From positions 1 through 40,222 of the forward strand of contig CADCWP010000046.1 of NCBI GenBank assembly GCA_902806425.1: a stretch of 40,222 nt of DNA, written 5' to 3'. The translations under genes were made by a program, and so were the position numbers. Under the pieces are notes generated by a model. That model was given only the letters and a program-made list of their open reading frames with translations. It was not told where the DNA came from and did no database searches. This DNA is from an uncultured Truepera sp. (GTDB taxonomy: Bacteria > Deinococcota > Deinococci > Deinococcales > Trueperaceae). Shown one piece after another: positions 24,228-32,704 of the stretch (its first letter is position 1; every line of letters starts with the position of its first letter).

Positions 24228-24504
24228 ATTTCATAGGTATCGCCGAGGTCTGCGTCGCGCCCTCCCACCGGGGACGCGGGTTTGTCAGGGCCATGTTGAG
24301 GGAGGCCGAACGGCACTTCCGCGTGGTTCCGTTTGCCATCTTGTTGGGAGACCCTGAGGTATACGGCTCGAGCGGCTACCGCCCGGTGGGTAACATTTAT
24401 CTTCCTTTTAAGAACGCCGAACCGAACCCGGTTGTACTGGTCAAACCGCTGGGCTCGAGGCTATGGCCTCAGAGCGCGGTCGTCATCGAAGGCCCACCGT
24501 TTTA
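24228..24504 (+). pseudogene. 3' half of a GNAT acetyltransferase gene, cut by the IS1 element
   Basis: From the first base after the IS end the frame reads GIAEVCVAPSHRGRGFVRAM, which includes the acetyl-CoA-binding V-x-P-x-x-R-G-R-G motif of GNAT enzymes. It continues to GYRPVGNIYLP and a stop. The N-terminal half is absent and is not found on the other side of the element, so insertion was accompanied by deletion. The ATG at 24293 is internal to motif A. Confidence 0.75.
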
Positions 24505-24531
24505 GGGCGTTCTCCGCAGGCCGCTGCAACC

Positions 24532-26700
24532 TTACTGCACCGTGACCTGCGCCGCCTCCGGCGCGAACAAGATCCAGTGCTTAAACGGCGTCAGATCAAC
24601 CTCAAGCCCCGTCGGCGCGAAAAACGAAAAGCCACCCTCGGGTGTCCAGGTTCCGAGGACGGCCTTGCCGCGCAGGTAGAGCGTCGCCGCCCCGCCGCTG
24701 TAGGGCAGGTAGAGCCGCCCCTCCGGGTCGCCCGAGTAGGGGAACGCGACGACGCGGGCTACGACTACGGCGTCGGCGGCGACCGCTGTGCCCGCCGCAT
24801 CGACCGCGTCCGCGCCGCTACGGAGCCAGCGGTATTGGTCGAGGTCTGAAAGGTAACGAAAGCCGCTCGTGTACTCCGCCGAGTAACCTACCGTGAGCGA
24901 CGAAACGTCCTCCGCGTCGGCAGGGGGCGCGTAGAGTGTGCCGCTGACCTGACTTGGAATACGGCCGACCGCGTCGCGCAGTGTGGTCCCCGTGGAGAAG
25001 GTGCTGTGCGGCGCGCTGCGGTCCTGCGCCTGGGCGAAGAGGGTGCTCTGCTCGAGGGCGTCTACGGTCGCCAGACCCTCGGTAGCGATGCGGTTGACCG
25101 TGCTGGGCGCGCCGCCGACGTGAACCAGGGTGCCGTTCATTTGGAGAACAGCCTCCAAAAAATAGTCCCGGGCACTGCGAATCGGCCCGACCTGAGCAGG
25201 GTCGTCTTTTGTATAGACGCTCATCAGGCGGGTCATCCCTCCCTCTACGGGCATCTCAAAGACGCCCGCCGCCTCCACTAACCCCCCCTGCGGATAGGCG
25301 GCGTCGGCGTTGTCGATAAGGACGGCCAGGGGATTCTCGAGGGTCGCCTCAAAGCTCTGAACTTCTGCGACGCCCGCCGCCGCGCCGCCAAGGCCGTCCG
25401 ACGCCGCGCCCTGCCCGGTGGGGCTCGCCCGGGGGCCAGCTTCAACCTGCGCGTTGCGCGGGCCACTACCGGCGTCGGCAGCCGCTTGCGGCGCTACCGT
25501 CGCCGACGCGCGCGGCGTGACGATGGAGACTGCCTCGCTGAGGGCCACACCGGGCGTCACGGTAAGCGGTCGCGCTTGGGTTACGACCACGCCGACCTCG
25601 GGCTGTGGCACGTCCTCGCCGGGCGAAGCGGAACCGCTCACCACAGGCTGCGGAACCCTTTGCGCTTCGCGCACGACTACCCCAACCTGCGGCTCGGGAA
25701 CGTCCGCCGAGGCAACCGCCGCCGTGACGCCCGGCTGCGGCACGGCCTGAGTTTGGGCGACGACCGCGCCGACCTGCGGCTCCGGTACCGCACTTGCAAC
25801 CTCCGCCTGCACTTCCGGTTGCGGGACAGGCTGCGCCTGAGAGACGGCCGCGTCAACCTGCGGCTCGGGTACCACGCGGGAGACGACCTCAGTGCTCACG
25901 TCCGGCCTCGGGATAGCGTCCCCTTCGGCAACCACGGTCTGAACCCGGGGCAGCGCGACAGGTCGGGTGACGATGCTTGCGGTGACCTCGGGCGTCGGCA
26001 GCGCCTGGGCTTCGGTGACTGCGACCTCCGGGATGACGCTCACGCGGCGAGGCGGCGTCACGTCGGCCTCCGGGTTGGGCGTCGGCAGCGCGAGGGCGTC
26101 ATCCAAGGGTTGCGGCGCGACCACGGCGGCTTGGATTTCCGGCAGCGTGCTGGCCGGGGCCTGGACGGGTAGGTCGGGAAAGGTGGCAGCTGTCTGCGTG
26201 GGTAGCCGGGCCTGCGGCGGGTTCTCGCTCGGCGGCAACGGTTCGCTCTGGGCTGTTTCGGGGCGGACGGGTGCTTCGGGCGCGTCTTCTAGACCTGTAG
26301 CCTCGGGCGCGGCGAGGACCTCCTCAGCTGCGTTTCCGGCGGCTTGGGCGTCGGCCCCCGCTGGGGCCGGTTCGTTTGTGGCCGCGGCGACGCGCGCTTG
26401 TGCGCCGCTCTCTGGCGGGGCAAGCTCGAGAACGATCAGCTCCTCCGGCTCCCTTTCGGGCGCGGTGCTAGGTACGGTGGACAACCACACGACGCTGAGA
26501 AGCGCCGCCGCGTGCAGCAGGAGCGACAGCAGGAGCGCCCGCCGCCGGTCCCGGTCGCCCCAAAAGGTCGCCAGCGGGCGGCGTTCACGGCGGACCCAGA
26601 CTGCTCTAGCCGCGCCGCGTAGCGATGCACGCGACACCCGCCGTGACCCCTCACGTCTCGGACGGAGGGTGCGGAAGAAGACGCGGCGTTTGCGGGCCAA
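24532..26700 (-). CDS. TonB-like N-terminus fused to a DUF3048 domain
   Basis: 722 residues. Residues 1-54 are a basic cytoplasmic tail. Residues 55-75 form a single membrane helix with S59-x3-H63, the SxxxH motif that couples TonB to ExbB/ExbD. Residues 80-455 are a Pro/Val/Ala-rich spacer with about 30-residue repeats such as VPEPQVGAVVAQTQAVPQP, likely an extended periplasmic rod. Residues 456-722 form a DUF3048 (YerB-like) domain: NPLAVLIDN, VEGGMTRLMSVY, VGPIRSARDYF, SAPHSTF. The TTG start directly follows the exbD stop, with GGAGGG at six-base spacing. No TonB C-terminal domain is present. I infer a pmf-driven envelope machine of unknown substrate. Confidence 0.85.
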   Translation of the reverse strand: MARKRRVFFRTLRPRREGSRRVSRASLRGAARAVWVRRERRPLATFWGDRDRRRALLLSLLLHAAALLSVVWLSTVPSTAPEREPEELIVLELAPPESGAQARVAAATNEPAPAGADAQAAGNAAEEVLAAPEATGLEDAPEAPVRPETAQSEPLPPSENPPQARLPTQTAATFPDLPVQAPASTLPEIQAAVVAPQPLDDALALPTPNPEADVTPPRRVSVIPEVAVTEAQALPTPEVTASIVTRPVALPRVQTVVAEGDAIPRPDVSTEVVSRVVPEPQVDAAVSQAQPVPQPEVQAEVASAVPEPQVGAVVAQTQAVPQPGVTAAVASADVPEPQVGVVVREAQRVPQPVVSGSASPGEDVPQPEVGVVVTQARPLTVTPGVALSEAVSIVTPRASATVAPQAAADAGSGPRNAQVEAGPRASPTGQGAASDGLGGAAAGVAEVQSFEATLENPLAVLIDNADAAYPQGGLVEAAGVFEMPVEGGMTRLMSVYTKDDPAQVGPIRSARDYFLEAVLQMNGTLVHVGGAPSTVNRIATEGLATVDALEQSTLFAQAQDRSAPHSTFSTGTTLRDAVGRIPSQVSGTLYAPPADAEDVSSLTVGYSAEYTSGFRYLSDLDQYRWLRSGADAVDAAGTAVAADAVVVARVVAFPYSGDPEGRLYLPYSGGAATLYLRGKAVLGTWTPEGGFSFFAPTGLEVDLTPFKHWILFAPEAAQVTVQ

Positions 26701-27114
26701 CTAGTTCCCTCCGGTAGCGATGGCGACGCGCTCGGCTCCAGCCCGTTTAAGAAGGTCCATCACGCGCACCGGCAGGCCGTACTCGATGCTCTGGTCGGCG
26801 CGCATGACCACAGTTTTCGTCTCGCGCCCGCTAAGCAGCGGGCGGAGCGCGGCGACAAGTGACGCCTCCGTAACCTCGGCACCGGCCAAGTAGATGCGGC
26901 CCTCACCCGTAATCGTCACCGTCGGCAGGTCTGTAGCTTGAGCTTCGGTGCTCTGCGCCTGCGGCAGGTCGATGGGGAGACCCGACTCGAGCGAGATAAA
27001 GGTCGTCGAGACCATGAAAAAGATCACCAGGGTGAAAATCACATCAACCATCGGCGCGAGGTCTAAAAGCGGCCCCGTCTGCATCGGGGTGCGGCTGCGC
27101 CGGGTGCGCCTCAT
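26701..27114 (-). CDS. exbD: ExbD/TolR-family biopolymer transport protein
   Basis: 137 residues: a short cytoplasmic tail, one membrane helix and a periplasmic domain. The helix carries the essential aspartate of the proton path, Asp24 in LAPMVDVIFTLVIFFMV. ExbD works with ExbB as a proton-driven motor that moves TonB-like proteins. Its ATG overlaps the end of exbB by four bases, and the TonB-like/DUF3048 gene follows directly, so the three genes are a single translational unit. Confidence 0.93.
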   Translation of the reverse strand: MRRTRRSRTPMQTGPLLDLAPMVDVIFTLVIFFMVSTTFISLESGLPIDLPQAQSTEAQATDLPTVTITGEGRIYLAGAEVTEASLVAALRPLLSGRETKTVVMRADQSIEYGLPVRVMDLLKRAGAERVAIATGGN

Positions 27115-27788
27115 ACGCCCGACCCGAAGGTTTCGGCTTGGGTCGCTTCGGTTCGGGCCGCGCGGGGCTCCTCACGGCTTTTAAGTGATACCGCCTGGGC
27201 AACGTTGCCCATCAGTTCCTCGCGGCGGCGCTCGAGTTCGACCAGGATGTTCTCGACCCGGCTCGCTAGGTACGAGTGCCCAAGAATGGTTGGTATCGCT
27301 ACGAAAAGTCCGGCGGCGGTGTTGACGAGCGCCTGCCCGATGCCTCCGGCGAGGACCGACGGGTTCCCGGCACCCTGCTGCGAAATCTCGGCAAACGCCG
27401 TAATCATCCCCGTGACCGTTCCCAAAAGCCCCAGCAGCGTAGCGACCTGTGCAATGGTAGCGAGCGGGCGGAGACCCCGGGTGAGGCTCTGCTCTTCACT
27501 CAAGTACGCCTCTTGAAACGCCGCCTCGACCGCCGGACGGCCGTAGGGAATCCGCGCCAGGGCCGCCTTTAATACACGCGCGACCGGCCCGCCGTGATGG
27601 TCGCAGGCGATCATCGCCATCTCGAGGTTGCGGCCCAGCACGGCGGCGTTGACCCGGGCCATCAGCCGGTCCGAGTCGGGCCGCTCACGAGCGAGTTGGA
27701 ACAGGCGGGTAAAAAAGAGGTAGAGGGCGTACAGCGACAGCAGCACGATCATCACCAAGACCGGGCCACCACTTAAAAGCAGGTCCAT
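27111..27788 (-). CDS. exbB: MotA/TolQ/ExbB-family proton channel protein
   Basis: About 225 residues with three membrane helices: near residue 15 (GPVLVMIVLLSLYALYLFF), near 115 (ATLLGLLGTVTGMITAF) and near 150 (IGQALVNTAAGLFVAIPTI). The TLLGLLGTVTGM stretch is the family signature. The track starts at GTG 27797; ATG 27788 has GAGG immediately upstream, and TAGGAT about ten bases before it may be the -10 box. Both starts are possible. With ExbD it forms the motor for the fused TonB-like protein. Confidence 0.9.
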   Translation of the reverse strand: MDLLLSGGPVLVMIVLLSLYALYLFFTRLFQLARERPDSDRLMARVNAAVLGRNLEMAMIACDHHGGPVARVLKAALARIPYGRPAVEAAFQEAYLSEEQSLTRGLRPLATIAQVATLLGLLGTVTGMITAFAEISQQGAGNPSVLAGGIGQALVNTAAGLFVAIPTILGHSYLASRVENILVELERRREELMGNVAQAVSLKSREEPRAARTEATQAETFGSGV

Positions 27789-27945
27789 AATCCTCACTAT
27801 CCTAGCTGCGTGCCTGTGCCGCGTGAGAAGCGCGGACGGCGCGCCCCCACGCAGCCGAGGCAGAACTCCTTATCAGTGTACCCCGAACCAGCCTGAGAAC
27901 GCCCGCAACTGAAGCTGTCGAGAGCGCCTTACGTGACCGTGCGCC

Positions 27946-30681
27946 CTAACCCGTACTGCGAAGTCCGGCGGCGACGCCGAGCAGGCTCATCATCACGGCC
28001 TCCTCGAGGGGCTCTCTCTCCGCGCTCCCTTCGGGCAGCCTCCGAATACGGCAGAGAAGCTCGACTTGTAGGTACGAGATCGGGTCGACGTAAGGATTTC
28101 TGAGTTCGATACTGCGAACCAGCGTCGGGTCGCTCCCCAACAGTTCCTGCCTGGTTATCTGCGTCACCTGCGCTACCGACGCCCGGTATTCGCGCTCGAT
28201 AAGCCCTTGGAAACGGTCTTTTAAGGAGTCGGCGACGAGACCCAAATAGGCTGTGAAGACGCCCATGTCGGCTTGGGCGAGGCTCACCTGGGCAAAGTCT
28301 ATGATCGTCCGAAAAAACGGCCACGAGGCGTACATCTCGCGGAGCAGCTCGGGTTCGACTACGCTCAGACCCGAGCCGAGCCCGTACCAGCCCGGCAGGT
28401 TGGCGCGGGTCTGCGTCCACGAAAAAACCCAGGGGATCGCGCGCAGGTTCGACAAGGAGCGTTCCCCTTTGCGCCGCGCCGGACGCGAACCGATATTCAG
28501 GCGGCTGATCTCGTCGATGGGCGTCACAGAATGGTAAAAGTCCAGAAAACCGGGCTCGGTGAGTAGCGCCCGGTACTGCGCTTTGGCAGCGGCGGCGGCC
28601 CCTGTGAGCGCCTCCCGGTAGGTGGCAGGCAGCTCGGGGAGGTCGCCGCGCGCGTCCCGCGCCGACGAGAGGATAAACGCGTGAGCGAGCTGCTCGAGGT
28701 GCCGGTGCGCCAAGTCGGGGTCGGTGTAGCGCTCCGAGAGGGCTTCCCCCTGCTCGGTCAGGCGCATCCGGCCCCCCAGCGAACCGGGCGGCTGCGCCAG
28801 GATAGCCCGCCCCGCCGGACCCCCGCCACGCCCGATAGAGGTGCCGCGCCCGTGAAAAAGCCGCAGCGCAATCCCCGCCTCCTTGCAGACCGCGGCGACC
28901 CGCTCCTGCGCCTCGTAGAGCGCCCAGTTGGCCGCCAAAAAGCCCGCGTCCTTATTCGAGTCGCTGTAACCGATCATCACCTCCTGCACGCCGCGCCGCG
29001 CTACGTGGTCGTGGTAGCTGGGCTGCGCGAAAAGCTTACGGAGGATGTCGGGAGCCGCTTCTAGGTCGCTGACGGTTTCAAAAAGTGGCGTCACGTCGAT
29101 TTCGGAAACGCCCGCCTGTTTGGCGAGAACTAACGGCTCCAAAATGTCCGACACGCCGTCTGTCATCGACACCACGTAGGAGCCGGTCGCGCCCGCGCCG
29201 AAGCGCCGCTGTAGCCGCCGGAAAACCGCCAGAAAGCCCAGCGCGCGTTTTGTCTCGGGCTCGAGCGGGGCGTCGTAGGGGGCGAGCGGGCGCTTGGTGG
29301 TGAGTTCAGCCGACAACAGCTCGATACGCCCCTCTTCACCGAGTGCGGCGTAGTCGTCGCAGACCCCTGCGTAGCGTAAAAGGTCGCTCAGCACGCCTTC
29401 ATGCAGCGCCGAGTGCTCGCGTAGGTCCAGAGCCGCCAGATGCAGCCCGAAGGCGGCGGCGCGGTAGCGCACGGGCCGAACAAAGGCGTCCGCGACCCGG
29501 CCCTCGCCCCCGGCCTCCAGGCTACTTTCGATCAGCGCCAGCCCGTCCAGATACCCCTGCACGGCACCCGGCGGCAACTCGCCTCCCGGCAGCGCAGCCT
29601 GCACCTTTGAGAGCGTGTTGTGCAGCACCGCCAGCTTGCGGCGGTACGGCTCTCCGGCGAAGCGGCTGGGCGTCGCCAGCGCGTTCGGACCCAAGTTCGC
29701 AAGGTCGTCGGCGAGTTCAGCGCTCAGCTTCGTGCGGCCGCCCCACTGCGACAGGCGCTGCACCAGCAGGTCCAAGTCGGCGAGGTGCCGGGTCAGCGCG
29801 ACGTCGGCCTGAAGCGCAACCGCCCCTTCGGCGATCTCGGGCGTGACGAAGGGGTTGCCGTCGCGGTCACCACCGATCCACGAACGAAAGCGCACGACCG
29901 GCGGCAGCGGCGCGCGGGTCGCGGCTTCAGGCCCGTAAAAGCGCCCCAGCGCGTCCTCCATGTCCTCCATAAGCTGCGGCACGGCCTCTAACAGCGAGCG
30001 CTGAAAGTAGTACAGGGCCGTCTTGACCTCGTCGGTAACGCTCGGTTTTTCAGTGAACAGCTCGCGGGTACGCCACAACGAGGCGATTTCGGCCAAGATT
30101 TCGCCCTCCAAACGGCGCTGATTTTGCGGCGACAGCTCCCTTTCGCCTAAAGTACGCAGCCGCGAGGCGACGCGCTCGAGCTTGAGCCGCACGGTGTAGC
30201 GCTTGACCTCGGTCGGGTGCGCGGTCAGCGTCGGCTGAATGTCGAGCCCTTCGATAAACCTGCGCGCCTCGGCGTACGTCCACCCCTGATCTTTAAGGGC
30301 TTTGACCGCCGCCGCCACCGATTCGCGGCGCGGCGTCGTCACCGTCGCTTGGGCTTCGCGGAGCCGGTTGACGCGGACCCGGTGAATCTCCTCGGCGAGG
30401 TTGATGAGCTGAAAGTAGACCGAGAAAGCGCGCAGCAGCCGTTCGGCCTCGGGCGTCTCCAGGCCCGCGAGCAGGTCCCCTAGCTCGCCCTGGAGAGCGG
30501 TCCGGTCCGGGGTCTGGCGGACGGCCTTGGTAAGCGCGCGCACCCGCTCGACGAGGCCGAAAAACGCTTCGCCCTCGAGTTCGCGCAAAACCTCACCTAG
30601 GGCGCGCCCCAAAAAGTCCACATCGGCCCGGAGCGCGGCGAACGCATCTTCGTCGGGCACCCGCCTCAGCACCTCACTCAT
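27946..30681 (-). CDS. ppc: Phosphoenolpyruvate carboxylase
   Basis: 911 residues, the full bacterial length. The enzyme adds bicarbonate to PEP to make oxaloacetate, refilling the TCA cycle. Signature segments are present: TLTAHPTEVKRYTVRLK near residue 155 with the active histidine, SWIGGDRDGNPFVTPE, MIGYSDSNKDAGFLAANW, FHGRGTSIGRGGGPA with the essential glycine/arginine loop, and IPWVFSWTQTRANLPGW. The C-terminus is LRSTG, a small change from the usual MRNTG. ATG 30681 follows GGGAG at eight-base spacing. It is a monocistronic gene; typical allosteric control by aspartate and acetyl-CoA is expected but not provable here. Confidence 0.97.
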   Translation of the reverse strand: MSEVLRRVPDEDAFAALRADVDFLGRALGEVLRELEGEAFFGLVERVRALTKAVRQTPDRTALQGELGDLLAGLETPEAERLLRAFSVYFQLINLAEEIHRVRVNRLREAQATVTTPRRESVAAAVKALKDQGWTYAEARRFIEGLDIQPTLTAHPTEVKRYTVRLKLERVASRLRTLGERELSPQNQRRLEGEILAEIASLWRTRELFTEKPSVTDEVKTALYYFQRSLLEAVPQLMEDMEDALGRFYGPEAATRAPLPPVVRFRSWIGGDRDGNPFVTPEIAEGAVALQADVALTRHLADLDLLVQRLSQWGGRTKLSAELADDLANLGPNALATPSRFAGEPYRRKLAVLHNTLSKVQAALPGGELPPGAVQGYLDGLALIESSLEAGGEGRVADAFVRPVRYRAAAFGLHLAALDLREHSALHEGVLSDLLRYAGVCDDYAALGEEGRIELLSAELTTKRPLAPYDAPLEPETKRALGFLAVFRRLQRRFGAGATGSYVVSMTDGVSDILEPLVLAKQAGVSEIDVTPLFETVSDLEAAPDILRKLFAQPSYHDHVARRGVQEVMIGYSDSNKDAGFLAANWALYEAQERVAAVCKEAGIALRLFHGRGTSIGRGGGPAGRAILAQPPGSLGGRMRLTEQGEALSERYTDPDLAHRHLEQLAHAFILSSARDARGDLPELPATYREALTGAAAAAKAQYRALLTEPGFLDFYHSVTPIDEISRLNIGSRPARRKGERSLSNLRAIPWVFSWTQTRANLPGWYGLGSGLSVVEPELLREMYASWPFFRTIIDFAQVSLAQADMGVFTAYLGLVADSLKDRFQGLIEREYRASVAQVTQITRQELLGSDPTLVRSIELRNPYVDPISYLQVELLCRIRRLPEGSAEREPLEEAVMMSLLGVAAGLRSTG

Positions 30682-30721
30682 GTCATCACTCCCGTCAGGA
30701 CACCGTACATAAACCGCTGTA

Positions 30722-30739
30722 CCTAAACCTCAGTTTAGG
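30722..30739 (-). repeat. Hairpin between ymdB and ppc
   Basis: CCTAAAC-CTCA-GTTTAGG has perfect 7-base arms and a 4-base loop, 30 bases past the ymdB stop and 40 bases before ppc. Lacking a T-run, it could be a weak terminator of ymdB or an operator of ppc. Confidence 0.4.
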
Positions 30740-30768
30740 GCTTCGGCGGCCCCAAGTCGTCAGATAGC

Positions 30769-31539
30769 TCAGTCGGCCTCGGGCGCGCGCCACTGGACGC
30801 GCTCGATCCGGGTCGCAGAAGCGCCGGAGAGCGTCAGCGCCACCGCGCATACCGTCCCCGGCGCGTCGGCGGGTTTGTAGCGCCGCGGCAGCCCCGTCGT
30901 AAAGCGGTACACCACCTCGTCGAAGCGCATCCCGATAGCCGAGTCCTGCACGCCGGTCATGCCCACGTCGGTGATATAAGCAGTGCCCCGCTTGACGAGT
31001 TCGTCGGCGGTCTGCACGTGGGTATGGGTCCCGATAACCGCCGCCACACGTCCGGCTAGGTGCTCGCCCATCGCCTTTTTTTCAGAGGTCGCCTCGGCGT
31101 GAAAATCGACGATGACCGGCGTTTGGGGGTGCGTCTCTAAAAGGGCGTCGAGCGCCCGGAAGGGGCAGTCGAGCGCCGGGAGAAAAATACGGCCCATCGC
31201 CTGCACCACCGTCACGCGCTCCCCGGTGCGGGCTTCCAGGGTCGTGTAGCCGAGCCCCGGCGCACCCGGCGGGTAGTTGAGGGGGCGGATCAAGCGGGGC
31301 GACGCCTCGAGCAGCGCGTAAGCGTCCTGCGCGTCCCAGGTGTGGTTGCCGAGCGTCACCACGTCGGCCCCGGCGTCTAAAAACGCCTCGAAGTGCTTGC
31401 GGGTGACCCCGAAGCCACCCGCGACGTTCTCACCGTTGACGATGATGAAATCAAAGTCGTCCCGGACTTCCGCCAGATAGCTTTTCGTCACGTTGAGGCC
31501 GGGGGTGCTGAAAACATCGCCGATAAAAAGTACACGCAC
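30769..31539 (-). CDS. ymdB: YmdB-family metallophosphoesterase
   Basis: 256 residues, the typical length. Metal-binding motifs are in order: FIGDVFSTPGLN at the N-terminus, NGENVAGGFGVT near residue 36, GNHTWDAQD near 64, DFHAEATSEKKAMG near 146 and GTHTHVQTADE near 171. YmdB enzymes are dinuclear phosphodiesterases; the Bacillus protein hydrolyses 2',3'-cyclic AMP and affects motility/biofilm switching. The GTG start is 18 bases after the ArsC-like gene's stop, so the pair may be co-transcribed. No signal peptide, so cytosolic. Confidence 0.93.
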   Translation of the reverse strand: MRVLFIGDVFSTPGLNVTKSYLAEVRDDFDFIIVNGENVAGGFGVTRKHFEAFLDAGADVVTLGNHTWDAQDAYALLEASPRLIRPLNYPPGAPGLGYTTLEARTGERVTVVQAMGRIFLPALDCPFRALDALLETHPQTPVIVDFHAEATSEKKAMGEHLAGRVAAVIGTHTHVQTADELVKRGTAYITDVGMTGVQDSAIGMRFDEVVYRFTTGLPRRYKPADAPGTVCAVALTLSGASATRIERVQWRAPEAD

Positions 31540-31557
31540 CCGCTACGCTACCACGCG

Positions 31558-31917
31558 CTAAGCGCCCTTAGAGGCCGCGTAGAGGTCCTTCCAGAGCGCC
31601 TCGTCCCAACCGACCGTAGCGGTCGCGCCGCTCCTGATAAGCGGCTGTTTGAGCAGCGCCGGGGTCTCCAAAAGGCGCTCTAAAAGCGCGTCGTCGGAGA
31701 TTCTTAAATACTCGAGCCCCGACGCCTCGTACGCTCTACCGTCCTTTTCGATCAGCCCCGAGAGCCCAGCCTTTTGCACGAAGCGTTTCAGCTCGCCCGG
31801 AGCCGTTTTCCCGCCACTCAAGTCGACGAACTGCGGTTTCACGCCGCGCTCCTTAAAGAAACGGAGGGCTTTTTTGGTGTCTTGCGACTTCTGCGTGCCA
31901 AAAATCTGGACGTTCAT
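31558..31917 (-). CDS. ArsC/Spx-fold protein lacking the catalytic cysteine
   Basis: 119 residues with the ArsC/YffB thioredoxin-like fold: VQIFGTQKSQDTKKALRFF at the N-terminus and QKAGLSGLIEKDGRAYEASG in the middle, then LIRSGATATVGWDEALW. In arsenate reductases the loop after beta 1 reads N-C-x-T/x-x-R; here it is TQKSQDTKKA, and the whole protein has no cysteine. It therefore cannot use the usual redox chemistry. I infer a binding or regulatory role like Spx, though without the redox switch. ATG 31917 lies six bases after TACCAT, matching the leaderless pattern. Confidence 0.85.
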   Translation of the reverse strand: MNVQIFGTQKSQDTKKALRFFKERGVKPQFVDLSGGKTAPGELKRFVQKAGLSGLIEKDGRAYEASGLEYLRISDDALLERLLETPALLKQPLIRSGATATVGWDEALWKDLYAASKGA

Positions 31918-31923
31918 AGCCCT

Positions 31924-31929
31924 ATGGTA
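31924..31929 (-). promoter_or_regulatory. -10 box of the ArsC-like gene (leaderless)
   Basis: TACCAT on the minus strand, six bases before ATG 31917. It matches TAnnnT with the same spacing as at hicB, the Lrp gene, the nucleoside hydrolase gene and dinG. Confidence 0.5.
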
Positions 31930-31966
31930 GCCGTTCGGATGGCCGATGCGGAGTCCGGGCGGATTT

Positions 31967-31975
31967 GCTACACTT
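31967..31975 (+). promoter_or_regulatory. Extended -10 promoter of the TP-repeat lipoprotein
   Basis: TGC-TACACT is an extended -10 box about 35 bases before ATG 32011, leaving room for the GGGGAG ribosome site. No good -35 box is seen. Confidence 0.45.
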
Positions 31976-32010
31976 TTGCCAGCAGGACATTTCAGTACGG
32001 GGAGAACGAG

Positions 32011-32643
32011 ATGAAGCTGACGCGGATGGTTCTAACGGGCGGTCTCTTACTGGTTTTGGCGGGGTGCGGCAACGACAGCCCGGTTGTGACGCCGCCGACT
32101 CCAACACCGACACCGACTCCAACGCCTACACCAATCCCAACGCCTACACCGACTCCAATCCCAACGCCGACTCCGCCGACTCCAACGCCTACACCGACTC
32201 CGGGGGCCGGGAGCCTTGCAGGAACCGTAACCGCACCCACAACCGACGGCGACGTAAGCAATACCGTTGTGTTCGCTTGCTATAACAACGCTTTACCCGC
32301 CTGCGTTGAAATCTCAGGTGGGGTGTTCACTGATGGTTACTCGAGTGCGGCCCTTGTCAGCCAGTCGGGCAGCACCGGAGCTTATTCCATCGACAACTTG
32401 CAAGCTGTCCAGTTCTCGCTTATAGCGGCTAAAGATTCAGACGGTAACGGCTCCCTTGAGGATGCTGGCGACTACTTTGGCATCTACCTTGCAAGCGGCG
32501 CGACAGACATCTCTCTTGTAACGCCGCCGCAGACTGGGCTGACTATCCCACTAGTTGATGTAGTCAACCTTCAGAGCACAGCGACAAATGATGGTATTAC
32601 TGCCAAAGCGCTGCGTGCGGCAGAGTCACTTTTGAAGCGGTAG
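32011..32643 (+). CDS. Lipoprotein with Thr-Pro repeat stalk
   Basis: 210 residues from ATG 32011, preceded by GGGGAG; the longer track ORF runs back over the opposite-strand gene. A lipobox LVLAGC puts Cys19 as the lipidated residue, so it is anchored on the outer face of a membrane. Residues 28-65 are Thr-Pro/Ile-Pro dipeptides, an extended stalk. The remainder is a small beta-rich domain (AGTVTAPTTDGDVS...YSIDNLQAVQFSLIAA) like carboxypeptidase-regulatory folds, with a calcium-type loop DSDGNGSLEDAGDY. Function unknown; a surface-anchored binding protein is plausible. A strong terminator follows. Confidence 0.85.
   Translation: MKLTRMVLTGGLLLVLAGCGNDSPVVTPPTPTPTPTPTPTPIPTPTPTPIPTPTPPTPTPTPTPGAGSLAGTVTAPTTDGDVSNTVVFACYNNALPACVEISGGVFTDGYSSAALVSQSGSTGAYSIDNLQAVQFSLIAAKDSDGNGSLEDAGDYFGIYLASGATDISLVTPPQTGLTIPLVDVVNLQSTATNDGITAKALRAAESLLKR
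32092..32202 (+). repeat. Hexanucleotide-type minisatellite encoding Thr-Pro
   Basis: About 18 copies of a degenerate six-base unit (ccnacn) lie inside the lipoprotein gene. As the unit is a multiple of three, gain or loss of units would change the stalk length without a frameshift. Confidence 0.8.
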
Positions 32644-32666
32644 CGTACCGAAACCCAAACCTACAG

Positions 32667-32690
32667 AGGAGGCCACAAGCCTCCTTTTTT
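32667..32690 (+). terminator. Rho-independent terminator of the lipoprotein gene
   Basis: AGGAGGC and GCCTCCT form a stem around CACAA and run directly into a six-base T tract, 24 bases after the stop. It is the clearest intrinsic terminator in the window. Confidence 0.88.
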
Positions 32691-32704
32691 ACCTGCCTTA
32701 CCTT

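Noticed and set aside
23726-24236. Target-site duplication for the IS1 element
   Set aside because: The nine bases on the left (agaagcgta) and right (catttcata) do not match, so none is claimed.
27929-28420. 163-residue ORF inside ppc
   Set aside because: Same-strand shadow in another frame of ppc, with composition of an out-of-frame translation.
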